Assembly (NCBI GenBank): GCA_006937955.1
Contig: SSNP01000069.1
Location: 2,206,135-2,270,134, forward strand
Source of the DNA: Pachypanchax playfairii
Taxonomy: Eukaryota > Chordata > Actinopteri > Cyprinodontiformes > Aplocheilidae
DNA length: 64,000 bases
Direction: 5' to 3'
Position numbers and translations under genes: made by a program. Shown piece by piece: positions 25,101 through 37,209 of this stretch (positions are counted from its first letter, which is position 1; every line of letters starts with the position of its first letter). The notes under the pieces were generated by a model. It was not told where the DNA came from. It did not search any database and saw nothing but the letters and a program-made list of their open reading frames with translations.

Positions 25101-26110
25101 AAAAACAGGAGGAAGTAGAAAACAGGGTAAAAAAAGATGTGAGAGAATTAGGATGAGTGATGGAATAAAAAGAGAAAATCAGACAACGGAGGAGGATAAA
25201 GAGGAAAAACAACCAGACAAGTGAGAAGAGATGGGATGGGGATGGGGATGGGGATGGGGATGGGGGGGGTGTTGGCTGACGGGAGAAGGGACTGATGCAT
25301 GTTTTATTCACTCACTGCTAATGCTTCTTTAATTATGGCTGCTGAAATCACCATCAGAGACTGTGGATGTGTGTAAGGCTCTGTTATATGTGAAATACTC
25401 AGCAACCATTAATTATCTCAAAGGGGAAAATAAAGGAGGATGGCCAAGTGACGAGCCACGTAATCATGTACATGGAGATGCATTATAATCCCAACATGTC
25501 TCAGTTTATCCAATTAAAGCAGTATGTAAACTTCTTCTTTTTAATTAATATCTGTGTAAAGCTGAAACTTAACCTCTAAACGTGGTTTATCTCAGATGGA
25601 ACTGTGCTGATAATGCATCCTAATGCTCACACCCTTAACTAACACCACACGAATTATGAGGTTAAAACATTCATGGAACCAAATAAAAACTGGAACTGTT
25701 CCTTTACCAAATAAATCTATCTCTCATGACAACAAACTGACTGAGCAAATGTAAACAGTTTTGGTACAAAATATATTTTAGGAATCTCAAGTTATTATAT
25801 TCATAATTTCATGTCAGCTCATTTTGGAATGTTCTGTTTCAGGTGGGCAGGGCTGTTAGCCTAGCTGCCCAGCCCATTTCTATTCCCTTTGCCCGTTTAT
25901 AGGACGTCAGTTGGACTGCTTAGCGGTGCTGATAAACAACTAATTACACTGCAATTAATGATAAACAAGTGTTGCAGTGCCAAGTAGTGGACTTAAAATG
26001 TGACTTAAAAACTTTGGACTGAGGAACTTGGAGCCTGAAGACTCTAACAGCACGTTATTTGAAGGTTAGTCTGACATTTACTCATGCATCTGTGTTGTTT
26101 TGCTGCATCT
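22178..26110. other. Unannotated DNA with simple repeats
   Basis: No gene supported. Notable low-complexity parts are GGA-rich 24555-24600, a CA run at about 24667-24692 and the G-rich tract at 25231-25269 (listed separately). ORFs on both strands here overlap each other and have no recognisable domains. Confidence 0.4.
25231..25269 (+). repeat. (GGGGAT)n tract, G-quadruplex candidate
   Basis: Six consecutive runs of three or more G spaced by AT, ending in a run of eight G. This satisfies the usual G3+N1-7 rule for an intramolecular G-quadruplex on the plus strand. No gene is visible next to it. Confidence 0.8.
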
Positions 26111-26118
26111 GGTAGAGA

Positions 26119-26412
26119 CAGGGCTGGCCCTGAGCTGTATGATGCCCTAGGCGAAAAGGGATTTTAGCGTCCCCCCTACTGCCCAGAACAGAAACAACGT
26201 AACTCAATAACTGGATTACATTGCAAAAAATTGTATTTATACTAAAATGAACTGTAGAGATGATAGATAAATATTTAATTATTACTTATTTTGCTCTTTA
26301 CATGAGATGAATGGTGTGTCCAACAGTTTGTTAAAAAAAAAAAAGGAGAATTTGGCGCGCCCTCTGCTGGAGGGGCAATTGCCTAGTCTGCCTCTGCCCA
26401 GAACCGGCCATG
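26119..26412. mobile_element. hAT-type MITE, 294 bp
   Basis: Left end CAGGGCTGGCCCT and right end (reverse complement) CATGGCCGGTTCT match at 9 of 13 positions. They are flanked by a perfect 8-bp target duplication GGTAGAGA (26111-26118 and 26413-26420). An 8-bp duplication and CAG-like ends are typical of hAT. The interior is A/T-rich with a 12-A run near 26335 and no coding capacity, so it would depend on a transposase made elsewhere. Confidence 0.8.
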
Positions 26413-26469
26413 GGTAGAGATGCTGTTCTTCAAGCTTAGCAGTTTGAAACAGAAAGAAATGTAGTGGTG

Positions 26470-26963
26470 TTAGCTCCTCTTCATTAGCAGCAACTCAGCT
26501 CCGGTTCTTGCTTAGTAGCAGCTCGTCTCCGGTAACAGTGTCAGCTCTTCATTAGCAGCAGCTCGGATCCGGTAACGGTGTCAGCTCTTCATTAGCAGCA
26601 GCTCGGATCCGGTAACGGTGTCAGCTCTTCATTAGCAGCAGCTCGACTCCGGTAACGGTGTCAGCTCTTCATTAGCAACAGCTCGGCTCCGGTAACGGTG
26701 TTAGCTCTTCATTAGCAACAGCTCGGCTCCGGTAACGGTGTTAGCTCTTCATTAGCAACAGCTCGGCTCCGGGAACAGTGTCAGCTCTTCATTAGCAACA
26801 GCTTGGCTCCGGTAACCATGTTAGCCCTTCATTAGCAACAGCTCGGATCCGGTAACGGTGTCAGCTCTTCATTAGCAGCAGCTCGGCTCCGGTAACGGTG
26901 TTAGCTCTTCATTAGCAGCAGCTCGGCTCCGGGAACAGTGTCAGCTCTTCATTAGCAACAGCT
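26470..26963. repeat. 40-bp minisatellite, about 12 copies
   Basis: Unit pattern CAGCTCTTCATTAGCAGCAG then CTCGGCTCCGGTAACGGTGT. Copies differ by a few substitutions (CAGCAG/CAACAG, GGATCC/GGCTCC, ACGGTG/ACAGTG). The first two copies at 26470-26545 are the most diverged. The unit is not a multiple of 3 and no long ORF crosses it. Confidence 0.92.
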
Positions 26964-27189
26964 TTTTTTGCCAACTGTAGCAGGGACACTACCATCATGG
27001 ATAAATTAAACCCATGCCGCTCTTCTGTCCTCTTTGACTGGGACCCGATGAAGTGTTTTGTGTTCTTGTGAGCAGCAAACAGCTGAGCATTGAGTGGTGA
27101 GTTTGCTAATCTGAGCCAGTGGTTTCGAATCGGTAACAAAATTGTGGGTGTCCGAGAAGTCTGTACCTGATGGGTGTAGAAAGGGCTCC

Positions 27190-27376
27190 ACAACCCCTGA
27201 CCCCCACCCCCCCGGCTTGACCGCCGCCAAGTGGACATATTGTAGAAAGTACTATGTCCGTATCCTTAAAAAATTTCTGGATCCAGATGATAATCAGGAT
27301 CACCCCCGAAAATATATTTGATTGTTCCTTGGGTCATTTCTGAAAATTTCATCAAAATGAATCCATAAGTTATCCT

Positions 27377-27422
<46 letters not shown>

Positions 27423-27457
27423 CCAGATGAAAACATTACCTCCACGGTGGAGGTAAT
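27190..27457 (+). mobile_element. Non-LTR (RTE-like) 3' tail fragment
   Basis: Sequence resembling the 3' region of fish RTE-type LINEs: GATCACCCCCGAAAATATAT, AATTTCATCAAAATGAATCC, then a (GACA)n run at 27376-27419, ending in a perfect inverted repeat ATTACCTCCA-CGG-TGGAGGTAAT (27435-27457). No ORF is preserved. The class is my recognition of this tail pattern and could be wrong. Confidence 0.5.
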
Positions 27458-27854
27458 TATTATAAGTAATCATGAATCAGATCAAAATCAAATGAGTTTT
27501 TTACAACCTAAGAAAACAAGTGCAGGACATTGTTTTTTTATGATTAAGTGGTTTAAAACAGAAATCTTAAATATCTGCTGCAATGAGAATCTTTTAATTG
27601 TTCTTGCAGAGATCAAATCCTTCTCCTAGCAAAGATTCCTGCAGTTTAGGATGAAGTTCACAGCAGGTCTAACTGACAGCATTAATGGATATCCCATAAA
27701 ACATGTTATACATCCATGTGTTATTGATGAATCTGCTATGTATGCTGATGTGAATATCTTATCAATGGAAATCGTGCCTGGACTGGAGGGTTTTCATGAG
27801 GCTGCAATATGCATGTTGACCACTAGATGGAACTATATCACGTTTACTGCTCCT

Positions 27855-27903
27855 CTAAGTCAGTCAGTCATTATCTGTACCTGTTTATTCCTGTTCAGGG
27901 TCA
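27855..27903 (-). repeat. 3' end of a common teleost dispersed repeat
   Basis: Read on the minus strand, this is TGACCCTGAACAGGAATAAA followed by a CAGGTACAGATAATGACTGA tail, the end of the repeat also seen at 47310-47470 and 56880-57115. Confidence 0.5.
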
Positions 27904-29111
27904 CAGCTCCTCTCCTCTAAGTTTGGAAAGTTTGGAACCATAGCATTTGTTTTTGATGAGACGGTTATTATCAGAGACTTATTGTTGATATGAACTAGAA
28001 GCTGCTGTTCTGGAAGCACCTGTGCAGAAGCTAAAGCTCTTGGTTTGACGGCTGCACTCAGCTGCTCCATTATGCTGCAGCCTCGGCTCCCTGCAGTCAC
28101 CACCGTTTGCATCTATTATGTTGTTTGTTCTTTTCTGTTGGTTTTCTGTCACATACGGGAATGAGTGAAGGTAAAGAAAGGGGGCGAGGACTGGAAGGGT
28201 CTGAATGTGATGCTTGATACACCCCCACCTTCGTATTTCTATCTTTGTTCACTCTTATCTTTTATTTTCTCTCTAAAGCCAGGTGCTGCTTATCCAGCCT
28301 TCTGCACATCTTATCCCTCCCCTCCACCACTCTCCCATTTATCTCTCACCTTCTTGTCACAAACTCTGAGTTTGACATATAAACACACACATGCACCCCC
28401 CTGCTGTCCTCTCTTTCTTTTCCTCTGACATAGCGTCTTTCTATTGGTCTCTCCCTGTGACACTGCTGGAGGCAGCTGGTGGGCTGTGACCCGTCTTATC
28501 ACTGTTCTGGAATCAGGCCTGTCATATAGATATGGCAGGCAGGCAGACAGGTAAGTAGTAAGACTGGCAGTTGGAAACTCATCAGCTTCAGATCCATATC
28601 TCAACTCCTGCCTGGACGTCTTAATCCATCCGCGACCAGCTGCTGCAGCCGCCAAAAGGCAGAACAGACAAATCCATACAGCTTAAATCTGTAGAAACGT
28701 ACATATTCCTCATCTGTTCTGCTGCACTGCCAACTGTTTGTTTATTTGTTAGTGTTTGGTTTTATTTTGTAGCTGCTGGCGCTCTTTAAAAAAAATCTTT
28801 CAACATGCCCAGCGCTCTTTTGGGACCCGGTTGGATCCATGTGCATGGCAGGATCAAATCTGGATATATGTGCGTGTTCATTTTGGTCTGCTTTCCTACA
28901 CCGTGTTTAATTTCACCAACATTTTTTCAGACGTTGACTGAACTTTTTTCCCTCTTTTGGAGTGAAAGTGTAACTGCTGGCTGTAGGGAGGGAGGATGGC
29001 AAGGCTGCCTGAGCAGAGCGCTCCGTCCTGATTTAGAATTAGATCTATTTCTGTCCCCCAACCTCTCACACACTCACCCAACCCCATCAGGAAATATTCA
29101 AATCTGCTACG

Positions 29112-29112
<1 letters not shown>
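27904..29112. other. Unannotated DNA
   Basis: No gene or classified repeat recognised. C/T-rich near 28200-28440. Confidence 0.35.

Positions 29113-29146
<34 letters not shown>
29113..29146. repeat. (GT)n microsatellite
   Basis: GT run at the left edge of the inverted copy of the CA-flanked repeat. Confidence 0.9.
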
Positions 29147-29149
<3 letters not shown>

Positions 29150-29430
29150 TTGTATTTCTGACCTCCTGGGGACCAGTTTCCTGACTTTTACTATCTTTCT
29201 GGGGTCCGAGGGTTCTTGTGGGGACCGAAGCCTGGTCCCCATGAGGGGGACTCCCCTTTTTAGGGTTAGGGGTTAGGTTTATAGGTATGGTGTGAATAGA
29301 GTTTTAGTTAGTCTTAGGGTTAGTTATAGATCAGTAATGGTTAAGGTTAGGAAAAGGGTTTGGGTTAGGTATAAATCTAGTTACTAAAATCAATGGAAGT
29401 CAATGGACGGTCCCCATAAGGATACCAAAA
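29147..29430 (-). repeat. CA-flanked dispersed repeat, copy 4
   Basis: Reverse-complement copy running from GGTTTGTATTTCTGACCTCC to TCCCCATAAGGATACC, again with GT runs on both sides (29113-29146, 29442-29460). Confidence 0.88.
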
Positions 29431-30035
29431 CACACTTCTGAGTGTGTGTGTGTGTGTGTGGAACATAGAAAGAGAGCAAAAAAAAAAAAGTACAAGAAGA
29501 AAAAAAGCATCATCTGAATGTACAAACGAACTGTGTGAGAATCTGCAGTTTGAACAAACAACCTGATAGTATAGTAAAGAGACACACTCAGACCAAACCA
29601 CCGAACTCACGTCTTTTCATGTGAGAAAGGAAGAAAATCAAGAAACACAACGAGATTCCAAAGTGGGAAAATCTGAAGGAGGGTTCAGCGATCTGGCAGG
29701 TGTGAGACTCAATTCTTAACCAGAGCACGTACAGACTGAGCCAAGCTCACCCTGTGGCACATACAAGACACACACACTTACAAACACACACACACACACA
29801 CCCACGCACAAACACACACACAGATGCACCAACAGTGTGAGACACAATCTCAGCTCCATATCTAATCCTGCAGGCATCCAAATGTCACCGCCAGCACCTC
29901 TGACCCCTGTTAACTCAAACACCCTCACTATAACACACACTTTAAATCCTTGATACAAGCTACACACACATGCACACGCACGAACAGTACACACACACAC
30001 ACTCGCGCACACACACTTTAAATCACTGCCACAAG

Positions 30036-30073
<38 letters not shown>

Positions 30074-30320
30074 TCTAGAGAAAAGTTGTAAAGTCGTTTC
30101 TAGTCATTCAGACAACAGATACTCACCTCTGAGTGGGACCTGCTGCTCAGGTGCACTGTGGTCCTCACACAGACTCATGCACTTGTGGCGAACGTTCACA
30201 CACGTGCGCGCACTGCAGAGAAGTTTGTGTGTGAGGACAATGAGGCTGGACTGGATGGAGCTGAGCTGTAGGAGCACAAGAGGGAGGGGGAGGAAGCAGG
30301 AGATGTGTGGTTGGGTGGAG

Positions 30321-30361
<41 letters not shown>

Positions 30362-33262
30362 GGAATAATGTTATACATATCTAAGAACTAAAAACACACA
30401 GCAGAGTATGAAAGTGACTATCTGTGTGAGTTTGTGTAAAAGTCCCCGACCGTCCCTCTGAGACTTGGTGTTCTGTCTTTGAACAGACAGCTGGGTGTCC
30501 TCCTCTTCATCAGATAAGTTGTTTTATTCCAGTATGATGACACATCTTTAGTCTTCCTGTCTCTAACGCCTTCTCTTCATCGTTACCTCACACCATCTTT
30601 TGCTATTTAAAACTGCAGCATCTTCTCTTCCTACTCCATCAACATGGTGAAAACTGCCATCAGGAACTGATTCTGGTCCACAAGCAGCTTGTCAATGAAC
30701 ATTTCAGAACCGGACCACATCCCTCATGTACTGTAACATGTTTTCAACACAAATGAATGAGATGTTGCGCCTCGCTGAGTGGGAGGATGAAGAAGGGCGC
30801 TCTAAAACGTTCTGGCTGAGGAGCCATGCTGAAGTCCACATCCTTCACCGTCTCAGCTCATTCTGTAAGATGCTGAACTGAGTTCTGTGACACTCAGATT
30901 CTGATCAGATATTTACAATGAATGACATCACAGCGATCGTTTAGGCTAATTGATGATTTATATTACAGACTTTTGAAGATTTGTGGAAAGTTGGGAAAGT
31001 CCCAAAAACCAGAAACCTTTTTTTAAAAAACTAGAGAAAACCTACAGGACTTTTTCTGAGACATGCATGAAAATATTTTGCGTCCTCCTTTTAACATTCA
31101 GACAAAAACGCACACACACATACAGCCCACAGCCCTCGCACCAGGTATGTGCACGAGTGTTTTTGCTTGTGCAAAGTGCCGCGTAGTCTTGATCCACAGA
31201 CTTGACCACAGAGCGGTCATCCTCCAAAACCATTAATTTACCTCTGAAAGGCAGACTGATGGAGGGAGCCGTGGAAGACGGGCTGAGGTCTGAGTGAAAG
31301 ACAGGGAGGGTCTTTAAGTATCTGCACCGGGAGTTCATTAGAATGAGAAAACAGACACAGTGGCAAAAGAAAGTCTTGTCTTTGCCCAGTCTGAGGAACA
31401 ACTTGACAATTAGTCAGAGTCTCAGAAACAGCCTGTGGACACAACTCAGCACAGAGACAGAGAGACAAAGAGACGGCTGGAGACACAGAGACAGAGAAGC
31501 AGCAGGAGACAGGGACATGAAAAACACACCTAAAGGAACACAAAAGCTGGAGTTGGCAGAAATTTGTTTTTTTCTTTTCATAGTTACTATCGTACCCTCT
31601 TGAGGCGATCACTGTCCCGTTTTCTCAAGTCTTGTTAGTCTTTTACCCTCTTCTCTTCTTCTTTTCCTCCTTCTCTCTCCTTCTGTCCTCTGCTGTTCGG
31701 GATATTCCATCAAAGACTCTGGCTCGAAGCGGGCAGAGGCATCGCCGTGCTCTAAAGACGCTCCAGTCTTCTCTTCTTTGGCTCAGCTTTCGCTTTCTTC
31801 TTTTCATTTGTCGACAGGAGCATTTTTCTTTCTTCCCGGCAGCAGTGACACACAGCGTAGGGGGGATGGAGGACATGGAGGTGTGGAGAGAAGGACTCAG
31901 AGATAACCCGAAAAATAATCAGAAATAAAGGTGAAACTGAGGGAGGGAGGTAGCAAGTGTAGGTAGATGAAGCAGCAAGCGGGGAATGACGGGAAGAGGC
32001 AGGTGGAATGGGTAGTGACACATCGTGGAGGTGTGCAAGTGTGTCAGAGCGCGGGGGCTGTCCCTCCAGCCGACACACCACCGAGGAGGAGGAGGTGGAG
32101 GAGGAGGAGCGGATGGATGGATGGACAGAGAGCTGGAGATGGAGGGAGTGATTCAACAAGCATGCCACCTCCTCTCCTCCTTCCTTTCACACACACACAC
32201 GTGCGCGCGCGCACACACACATTTGCTCAGTTCATTATCATTCACAGGATTTGGTCATGACATTCATGTCTAACCTACTCACAGAGCCCTGAACTGAATC
32301 TGAGGAAGCAGTGGGTGGGGGGATAAAGAGAAGGGGGTTATTAGACAAGCAGGTGTCCATTCTACATCTATTGTTCTGTTTCAATGTGTGTCTATGTGAA
32401 TGTGTCTTTCATGCTCCTTGCAGCGTCTGCACAAATGCACCAGCACAAACTCTTTTTCTGGCTCTGAAGAGGCTGAAACAACATACGTGCATCTGTCTCC
32501 TCTCAGAGTTACGCTGCTGTTTGTTAGAGACTGACTGAATTGTCGCCCCAATGGCCTATACATTGGCGCTACTGGTCATTGATGCAGTGGTGGTCTTTAC
32601 GTGTGCTTAAATAATTTGCAGCCTGTAATATTTTAGTTTGATTATGTTTATTGCGTTGGCTTCTTTCACTGTGTCCATGATCCATTTACTATAGTAAAGA
32701 TGGTTTAGGTTGATTCTTGTGTTACTCCCCCCAATAAGTCAACATAGTCTATTTTACAGCCACATTCCTTGCCACACAGTAAAAACTGTTTGTCCCGTCT
32801 CAGGAACACCTGAGTCTGATCTGCATCAGCTTAAATAGGCTGGTGCTTCCACAAGCAACCAATCGGCTGAGGCCAAGCCTCCACTCTCCGGTATGCAGAC
32901 AAAAAATAAAACAAAACACGTATGGCTCCTACACTGATGTTAACCAAAATCTTTACAATTTCACAGAAAAATAAAATCTGTGACAGGGACATATTCCCAA
33001 AAGAATATGGCTCTGTGGCTGACACTGGGCTCAGGAGTGTTTAACTTAGTTACTCAGTGTCTGTTCTGTAGCTCTGTGAACTCCAATATGTTACTGTGCT
33101 GCACATACAATACTATATGTTTTCTTATAAGAGGAGATTGATACATATAAATAATTAGCAATACAACAACTCTAAAAAAATACTAAATTCTAAAAAAAGT
33201 TTCAGTTTTGTAAAACACAACTAAGTGGAATGAAATGAATAATCAGCATTGTTGAATGTTAA
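29431..33262. other. Unannotated DNA with simple repeats
   Basis: CA or GT runs at 29442-29460, 29768-29822 and 30040-30070; a GA run at about 30327-30356; a CA/GC run at about 32190-32222. The ORFs across these are repeat artefacts. No conserved domain seen. Confidence 0.4.
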
Positions 33263-33640
33263 AGACCCATCCTGATTAAAATCAGGTTTTTCATGTTGTT
33301 AACATGTTCTTGTGGCATGTTTCTGATGCTAGACGATGTATTTTAAGAAAATTGAGCTCAAAATTGCATTTCTGAATATTTCTGTATTCAAATGACTGTG
33401 AATCAGTAGCATACGCTAAAATGTGTCTAAAACAGACTGGATTTGTGATGTAGAAAATCCACAAGCTCCTGCTCTAAGCTAGCATAAACAAAGAGCTCTC
33501 AGCAACGGGGAGGGGCAGAAGCTCCTCCACTACAACAGCTCCGCCCACATAGAGGCTAATTCCTAATGAGCTACCGCTGGTATGAAGAAAGTACTTCCTA
33601 GAAAACAGTACAGGTTTTATGATTTTGGGTAAAAATAATC
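33263..33640 (+). repeat. Unclassified dispersed repeat with AAAGACCC end
   Basis: Begins AAAGACCCATCCTGATTAAA and continues with AACATGTTCTTGTGGCATGT and a CTCCGCCCAC block, a layout I recognise from non-autonomous fish repeats. The inverted motif (GAGTGGGTCTTT) occurs at 37005-37016, but whether the two are ends of one element is unclear. Confidence 0.4.
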
Positions 33641-33966
33641 ATAATTTAAAGTGTAACTTACCCCCAAATTAACTTTTTTTGCTGATAAACTCTATAAATG
33701 AGTGTCTAATAGTCCTGCCTACATTTATGGGTCTTGTTTTTGGTGTTTTAGCACATTTTTATACAACTATTCATTTTATACTAAAAACCGTTAGTGGAGC
33801 GCCCTCTTCAGGTTAAAACGTTATACTACACTTGAATCAGAATCATGCATTGCTATTGGCTGAGACCTTATTTTCTTTAAACGTGACATCAGGATTCTGC
33901 TGCTATGGGATAGGGAGCTCGGTCTCGGCCACACCTCCACTCAGTAGTGAGTGAATTTGAACAGGA

Positions 33967-34528
33967 TGTCAGGTCTTGTGGTTTTGTTTGTGTATCTAAG
34001 ATTTCTTGTTGTAGTTTTAGTCCAGAGCTTATCTGTGATTTTGTGTTGTTTTCTCAGTTCCTCATGTTCCCACATCTTGTCTGATTCCCCTGTATTTAGG
34101 TTCAGCTTTTATTTTTATCCTGGTATTTGTTTCCTGTTTTGCTTTTATTTTGGTATTGTTTTCCACTTCCTCTTTCCCACTGTGTATCTTAGGTTCCTTG
34201 ACCGTTTCTTGTATACTTCTTGATTCATTAGTCCCAAGTGTTTTCAGCGTCTGTTTTGTGTCCAGGTGTTTTGTGTTAGTTCATTAGTTCAGTTTATATT
34301 TAAGTCCTGTGTAGCTGTTACTCCAGTGTCAGTTTGTTCTTGTTTACCTACGTCGCCGTGTCTATGGATTACCCTCTCTGTTTTCGCCTCCACTCTCATC
34401 TCCCCATTTTGTTTCGCTGTTTCATCAGCGAGGTTTGTTTTTCTCATTAGATTTTTAGTTACAATTATCTGGAGTACGTTGTCTCTTCCCTGCACTTAGG
34501 TCCACATTACCACTACTAAAACCTAACA
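33967..34528 (+). mobile_element. Solo LTR A, 562 bp
   Basis: Begins TGTCAGG and ends CCTAACA (inverted match 6 of 7), flanked by a perfect 5-bp target duplication CAGGA (33962-33966 and 34529-34533). The interior is T-rich, with a TATATTTAAG box near 34299 that would serve as the LTR promoter on the plus strand. There is no second LTR and no gag/pol nearby, so it is a solo LTR left by recombination of a 5-bp-duplicating retrotransposon. ORFs inside it are chance. Confidence 0.8.
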
Positions 34529-34533
34529 CAGGA

Positions 34534-35548
34534 AGTGTATACGACCATTATCAGAGTCCATTTTAGTGTTTGTGACTGTGTGAAAACATTCTTTTAGCAC
34601 ATTACTGTTGTGTAGGCTGTTGGAGGGTGCAGAATGAGGACACTTTGTTGCAGAGTTTAACTCCTTTATTCAGCTCTGAAGATGCTAACCATAACCGTTC
34701 TTGTCTCTTTCTCTCTTCCCTCTATTTCCCCCTTCCTGTCCAGTCTCTCCCTTACAGCTCCCCCGCCTGGCCACTCATTGTATTACCAGATTATACCACA
34801 ATTACTGAATTATTTTCTCTTCATGCTGGCATACTTTGATTTATAGCTTGGACACCTCACTGAAACATACTTTTTGTTGCGGACAATGATATGCATGAGG
34901 CTGAGTCACAGATCTTACAGTTAATCCAAATTTAGCTTTTGCTTTGATCAACAACAATACACCACAAAGAGATGGGCTTCATTCTATGCCGCTTAAGTCA
35001 CTGCAGTACGAACCATTGGCTTGAAACGGTAGCGTGGTCACGTGCAGCTGCACCTGTTTGCAGAGTCACATGATGTAACTGGAGCTAATAGCGTTGGCTA
35101 GCAATAATGTACCAGTAGAGAAAAGCCCCATTCTTTCCTGCCAATGCCCTGCAGGGTAAACTACCGGCTGGAAATTATATGGATCAGAGTTGCTTTTCTC
35201 ATCTACATATTCCTCCATTTCACCTTTCTCTCTCTGGTGCTTGTGTCAGTCAGAGTAACAAGTCAGTCACAGCACAGAATACCAACGCCCCCTTAGTCCA
35301 CCAGCCATGCCCCTTTTACCACGCATCTTTTGAATTTCAGACTATATCAGGGGAGGGGGGTACGTTTTCCTTTAAAAATTCAAAGACCATTGAGACGCTT
35401 TAAAGGAGTAATCCAGAGACTTTTTTTCTCAGAGGGCGTCAAATGTTACGATGGGCACTTCATGGGTAAGATACATTTATATAATTTACATGTTTATTTA
35501 TTTATTTTAAAGAGCTTGTATCCTGCTGTTTTCCAGCTTTCAACATCT
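34534..35548. other. Unannotated DNA
   Basis: No gene or classified repeat recognised between the two solo LTRs. Confidence 0.4.
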
Positions 35549-35553
35549 GTGAT

Positions 35554-36144
35554 TGTCATGCTTGAGGTTTGCTTTGAACTCTGATGTAGACCCAGACTTC
35601 AGACACACACACAGGAGCCGGAGGGTAAGATTGAAACAGTGTTTAATATATACAGTGCACAGAATTACAATGAGCAGAGGAACTGAGATAACTCTGGAGA
35701 TCCGGGACCGGGGCAGCACGGGAGGAGATCTGGTAGTGGAGGAGAGATTGGTTAGCGCTGGGTAACTGGTGACGAGATAATAGTAAAGGTTGCGGTGCGC
35801 GGGGAATGTGCTCACAGACTTACGGTGAGGGAAGGCAGGCAGTGCGCAAGTGGAGGCGCTCAGGACCAGGACGAGGACTAGGAGGAACGGGAAGGAAAGG
35901 AACAGGTAAGTTTACACACTAGTTGTTTCTATTCAGACTATACTAAGTCGGCCACACGTTACCACGGTTAAAGCTGTAACAAACTGGCATCTGTCTCCAG
36001 TTCCTCCTCTGCTTAAGTACCCAGCCACAGAGGGCTGGGTAATGAGCCGCACCTGGATCCACTGATCACTTGCTTCCACGCCCTGTAATGAGAGGTTAGT
36101 GCAATCCAAAACAAACACCACACACCACAGCTGAGAACCTGACA
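35554..36144 (-). mobile_element. Solo LTR B, 591 bp
   Basis: On the minus strand it starts TGTCAGGTTCTC and ends GCATGACA. Flanks carry a perfect 5-bp duplication GTGAT (35549-35553 and 36145-36149). Minus-strand order is U3-like sequence, a GTACTTAAGC box (~36015), a C-rich tract, then TATATATTAAACACTG near the end. Its internal sequence differs from LTR A, so these are two families. No internal retroelement coding remains. Confidence 0.82.
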
Positions 36145-36149
36145 GTGAT

Positions 36150-37205
36150 AGGCACATATATGATAAAATCTTACAGTTGGTGTTATATAGTCATCATTTG
36201 TCCTGAAGTATAACCTATATTCTTAAGTTATTCTCCAACCACAAGGTAGAACCCTGCCCCCCACCCACCGTAAATGCTGCCCCTCAAGCTGCCTGAATAA
36301 AATGGTGAATAAATTCCTGTAACTCTCACAGCTAAATGCACATTTTCACTGAGACATTTTTAGAAAATAAAATACTGCAAACGGTGGTGTTTAGTGTCTT
36401 GCTTCAGACTCTCCCAGCTCAGTGAAAGTCTTTAATCTGCAGGGGCAGCACGGACACGCCGGGCAGGTCCTGGTGTAACATTACTACATCACTATGTTAC
36501 AGTCAGTCGTTTTATAGGAGAGAGTGGAGCAGCTGCTCAGAGCACAGGATTCAGGAGGATTACTGAGACATGTGTGTATTAAGCCAAAATCCACTCTGGA
36601 GGGTTTAATAAGGAAATAACATCCCAACATGGTTAAAAGATCCAAAAATGTGATTTTGCATGATATAAGACCTTTAATTGTTTTGGTTTCCCGTGTGTTG
36701 TATTTTTGTAAACAACTTGTAAATCCCAGCCGGCCGCAGTTCATCAGGATATGTGTGTTCGCACGCTTGGTTGATTGACAAGTGTACAATGCGGATGGCC
36801 AATGCTGGGTGGCGCTCAGTGAAAATTAAATGCACCCCTATGGGACAGCGGAGAACTTTGAGAAAGAAAAAAATATGGCGTTTTTCCTACATTATATTAC
36901 AGAACTGGATCAGACGGTCATTTTTATGGAATTTCAAAAAATCATACATAACTCCTGAGAAGGGGAAAACTCCAGATTGCAGCTTTAAAATAATTTAAAA
37001 GATGACCAGAGTGGGTCTTTGAAAACCAGTTACTGTAAATGCAAAATACAATTATTATCTTTCATGAAAAAATATTAAAACCATCTAAAACTATTGTTTC
37101 ATTTCATGAGCATAGTGGCAGCTCAAAGTTCAATTGTGTGCCTCTAGTTTACCGGTACATGTGATTGGTAGAAAACATCAAAAACAGCACAGGTGAATAC
37201 TTTTG
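36150..37205. other. Unannotated DNA, repeat remnants at right end
   Basis: 36625-37016 holds short stretches typical of non-autonomous fish repeats (TTGCATGATATAAGACCTTT; CTCCAGATTGCAGCTTTAAA; GATGACCAGAGTGGGTCTTT). No coding sequence recognised. Confidence 0.35.
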
Positions 37206-37209
37206 TCTC

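Noticed and set aside
30196..30378. ORF rich in SLSLSL
   Set aside because: Translation of the GA run at 30327-30356.
33951..34499. Hydrophobic ORFs suggesting membrane proteins
   Set aside because: They lie within the T-rich solo LTR A; poly-T codons give Phe/Leu/Val by composition.
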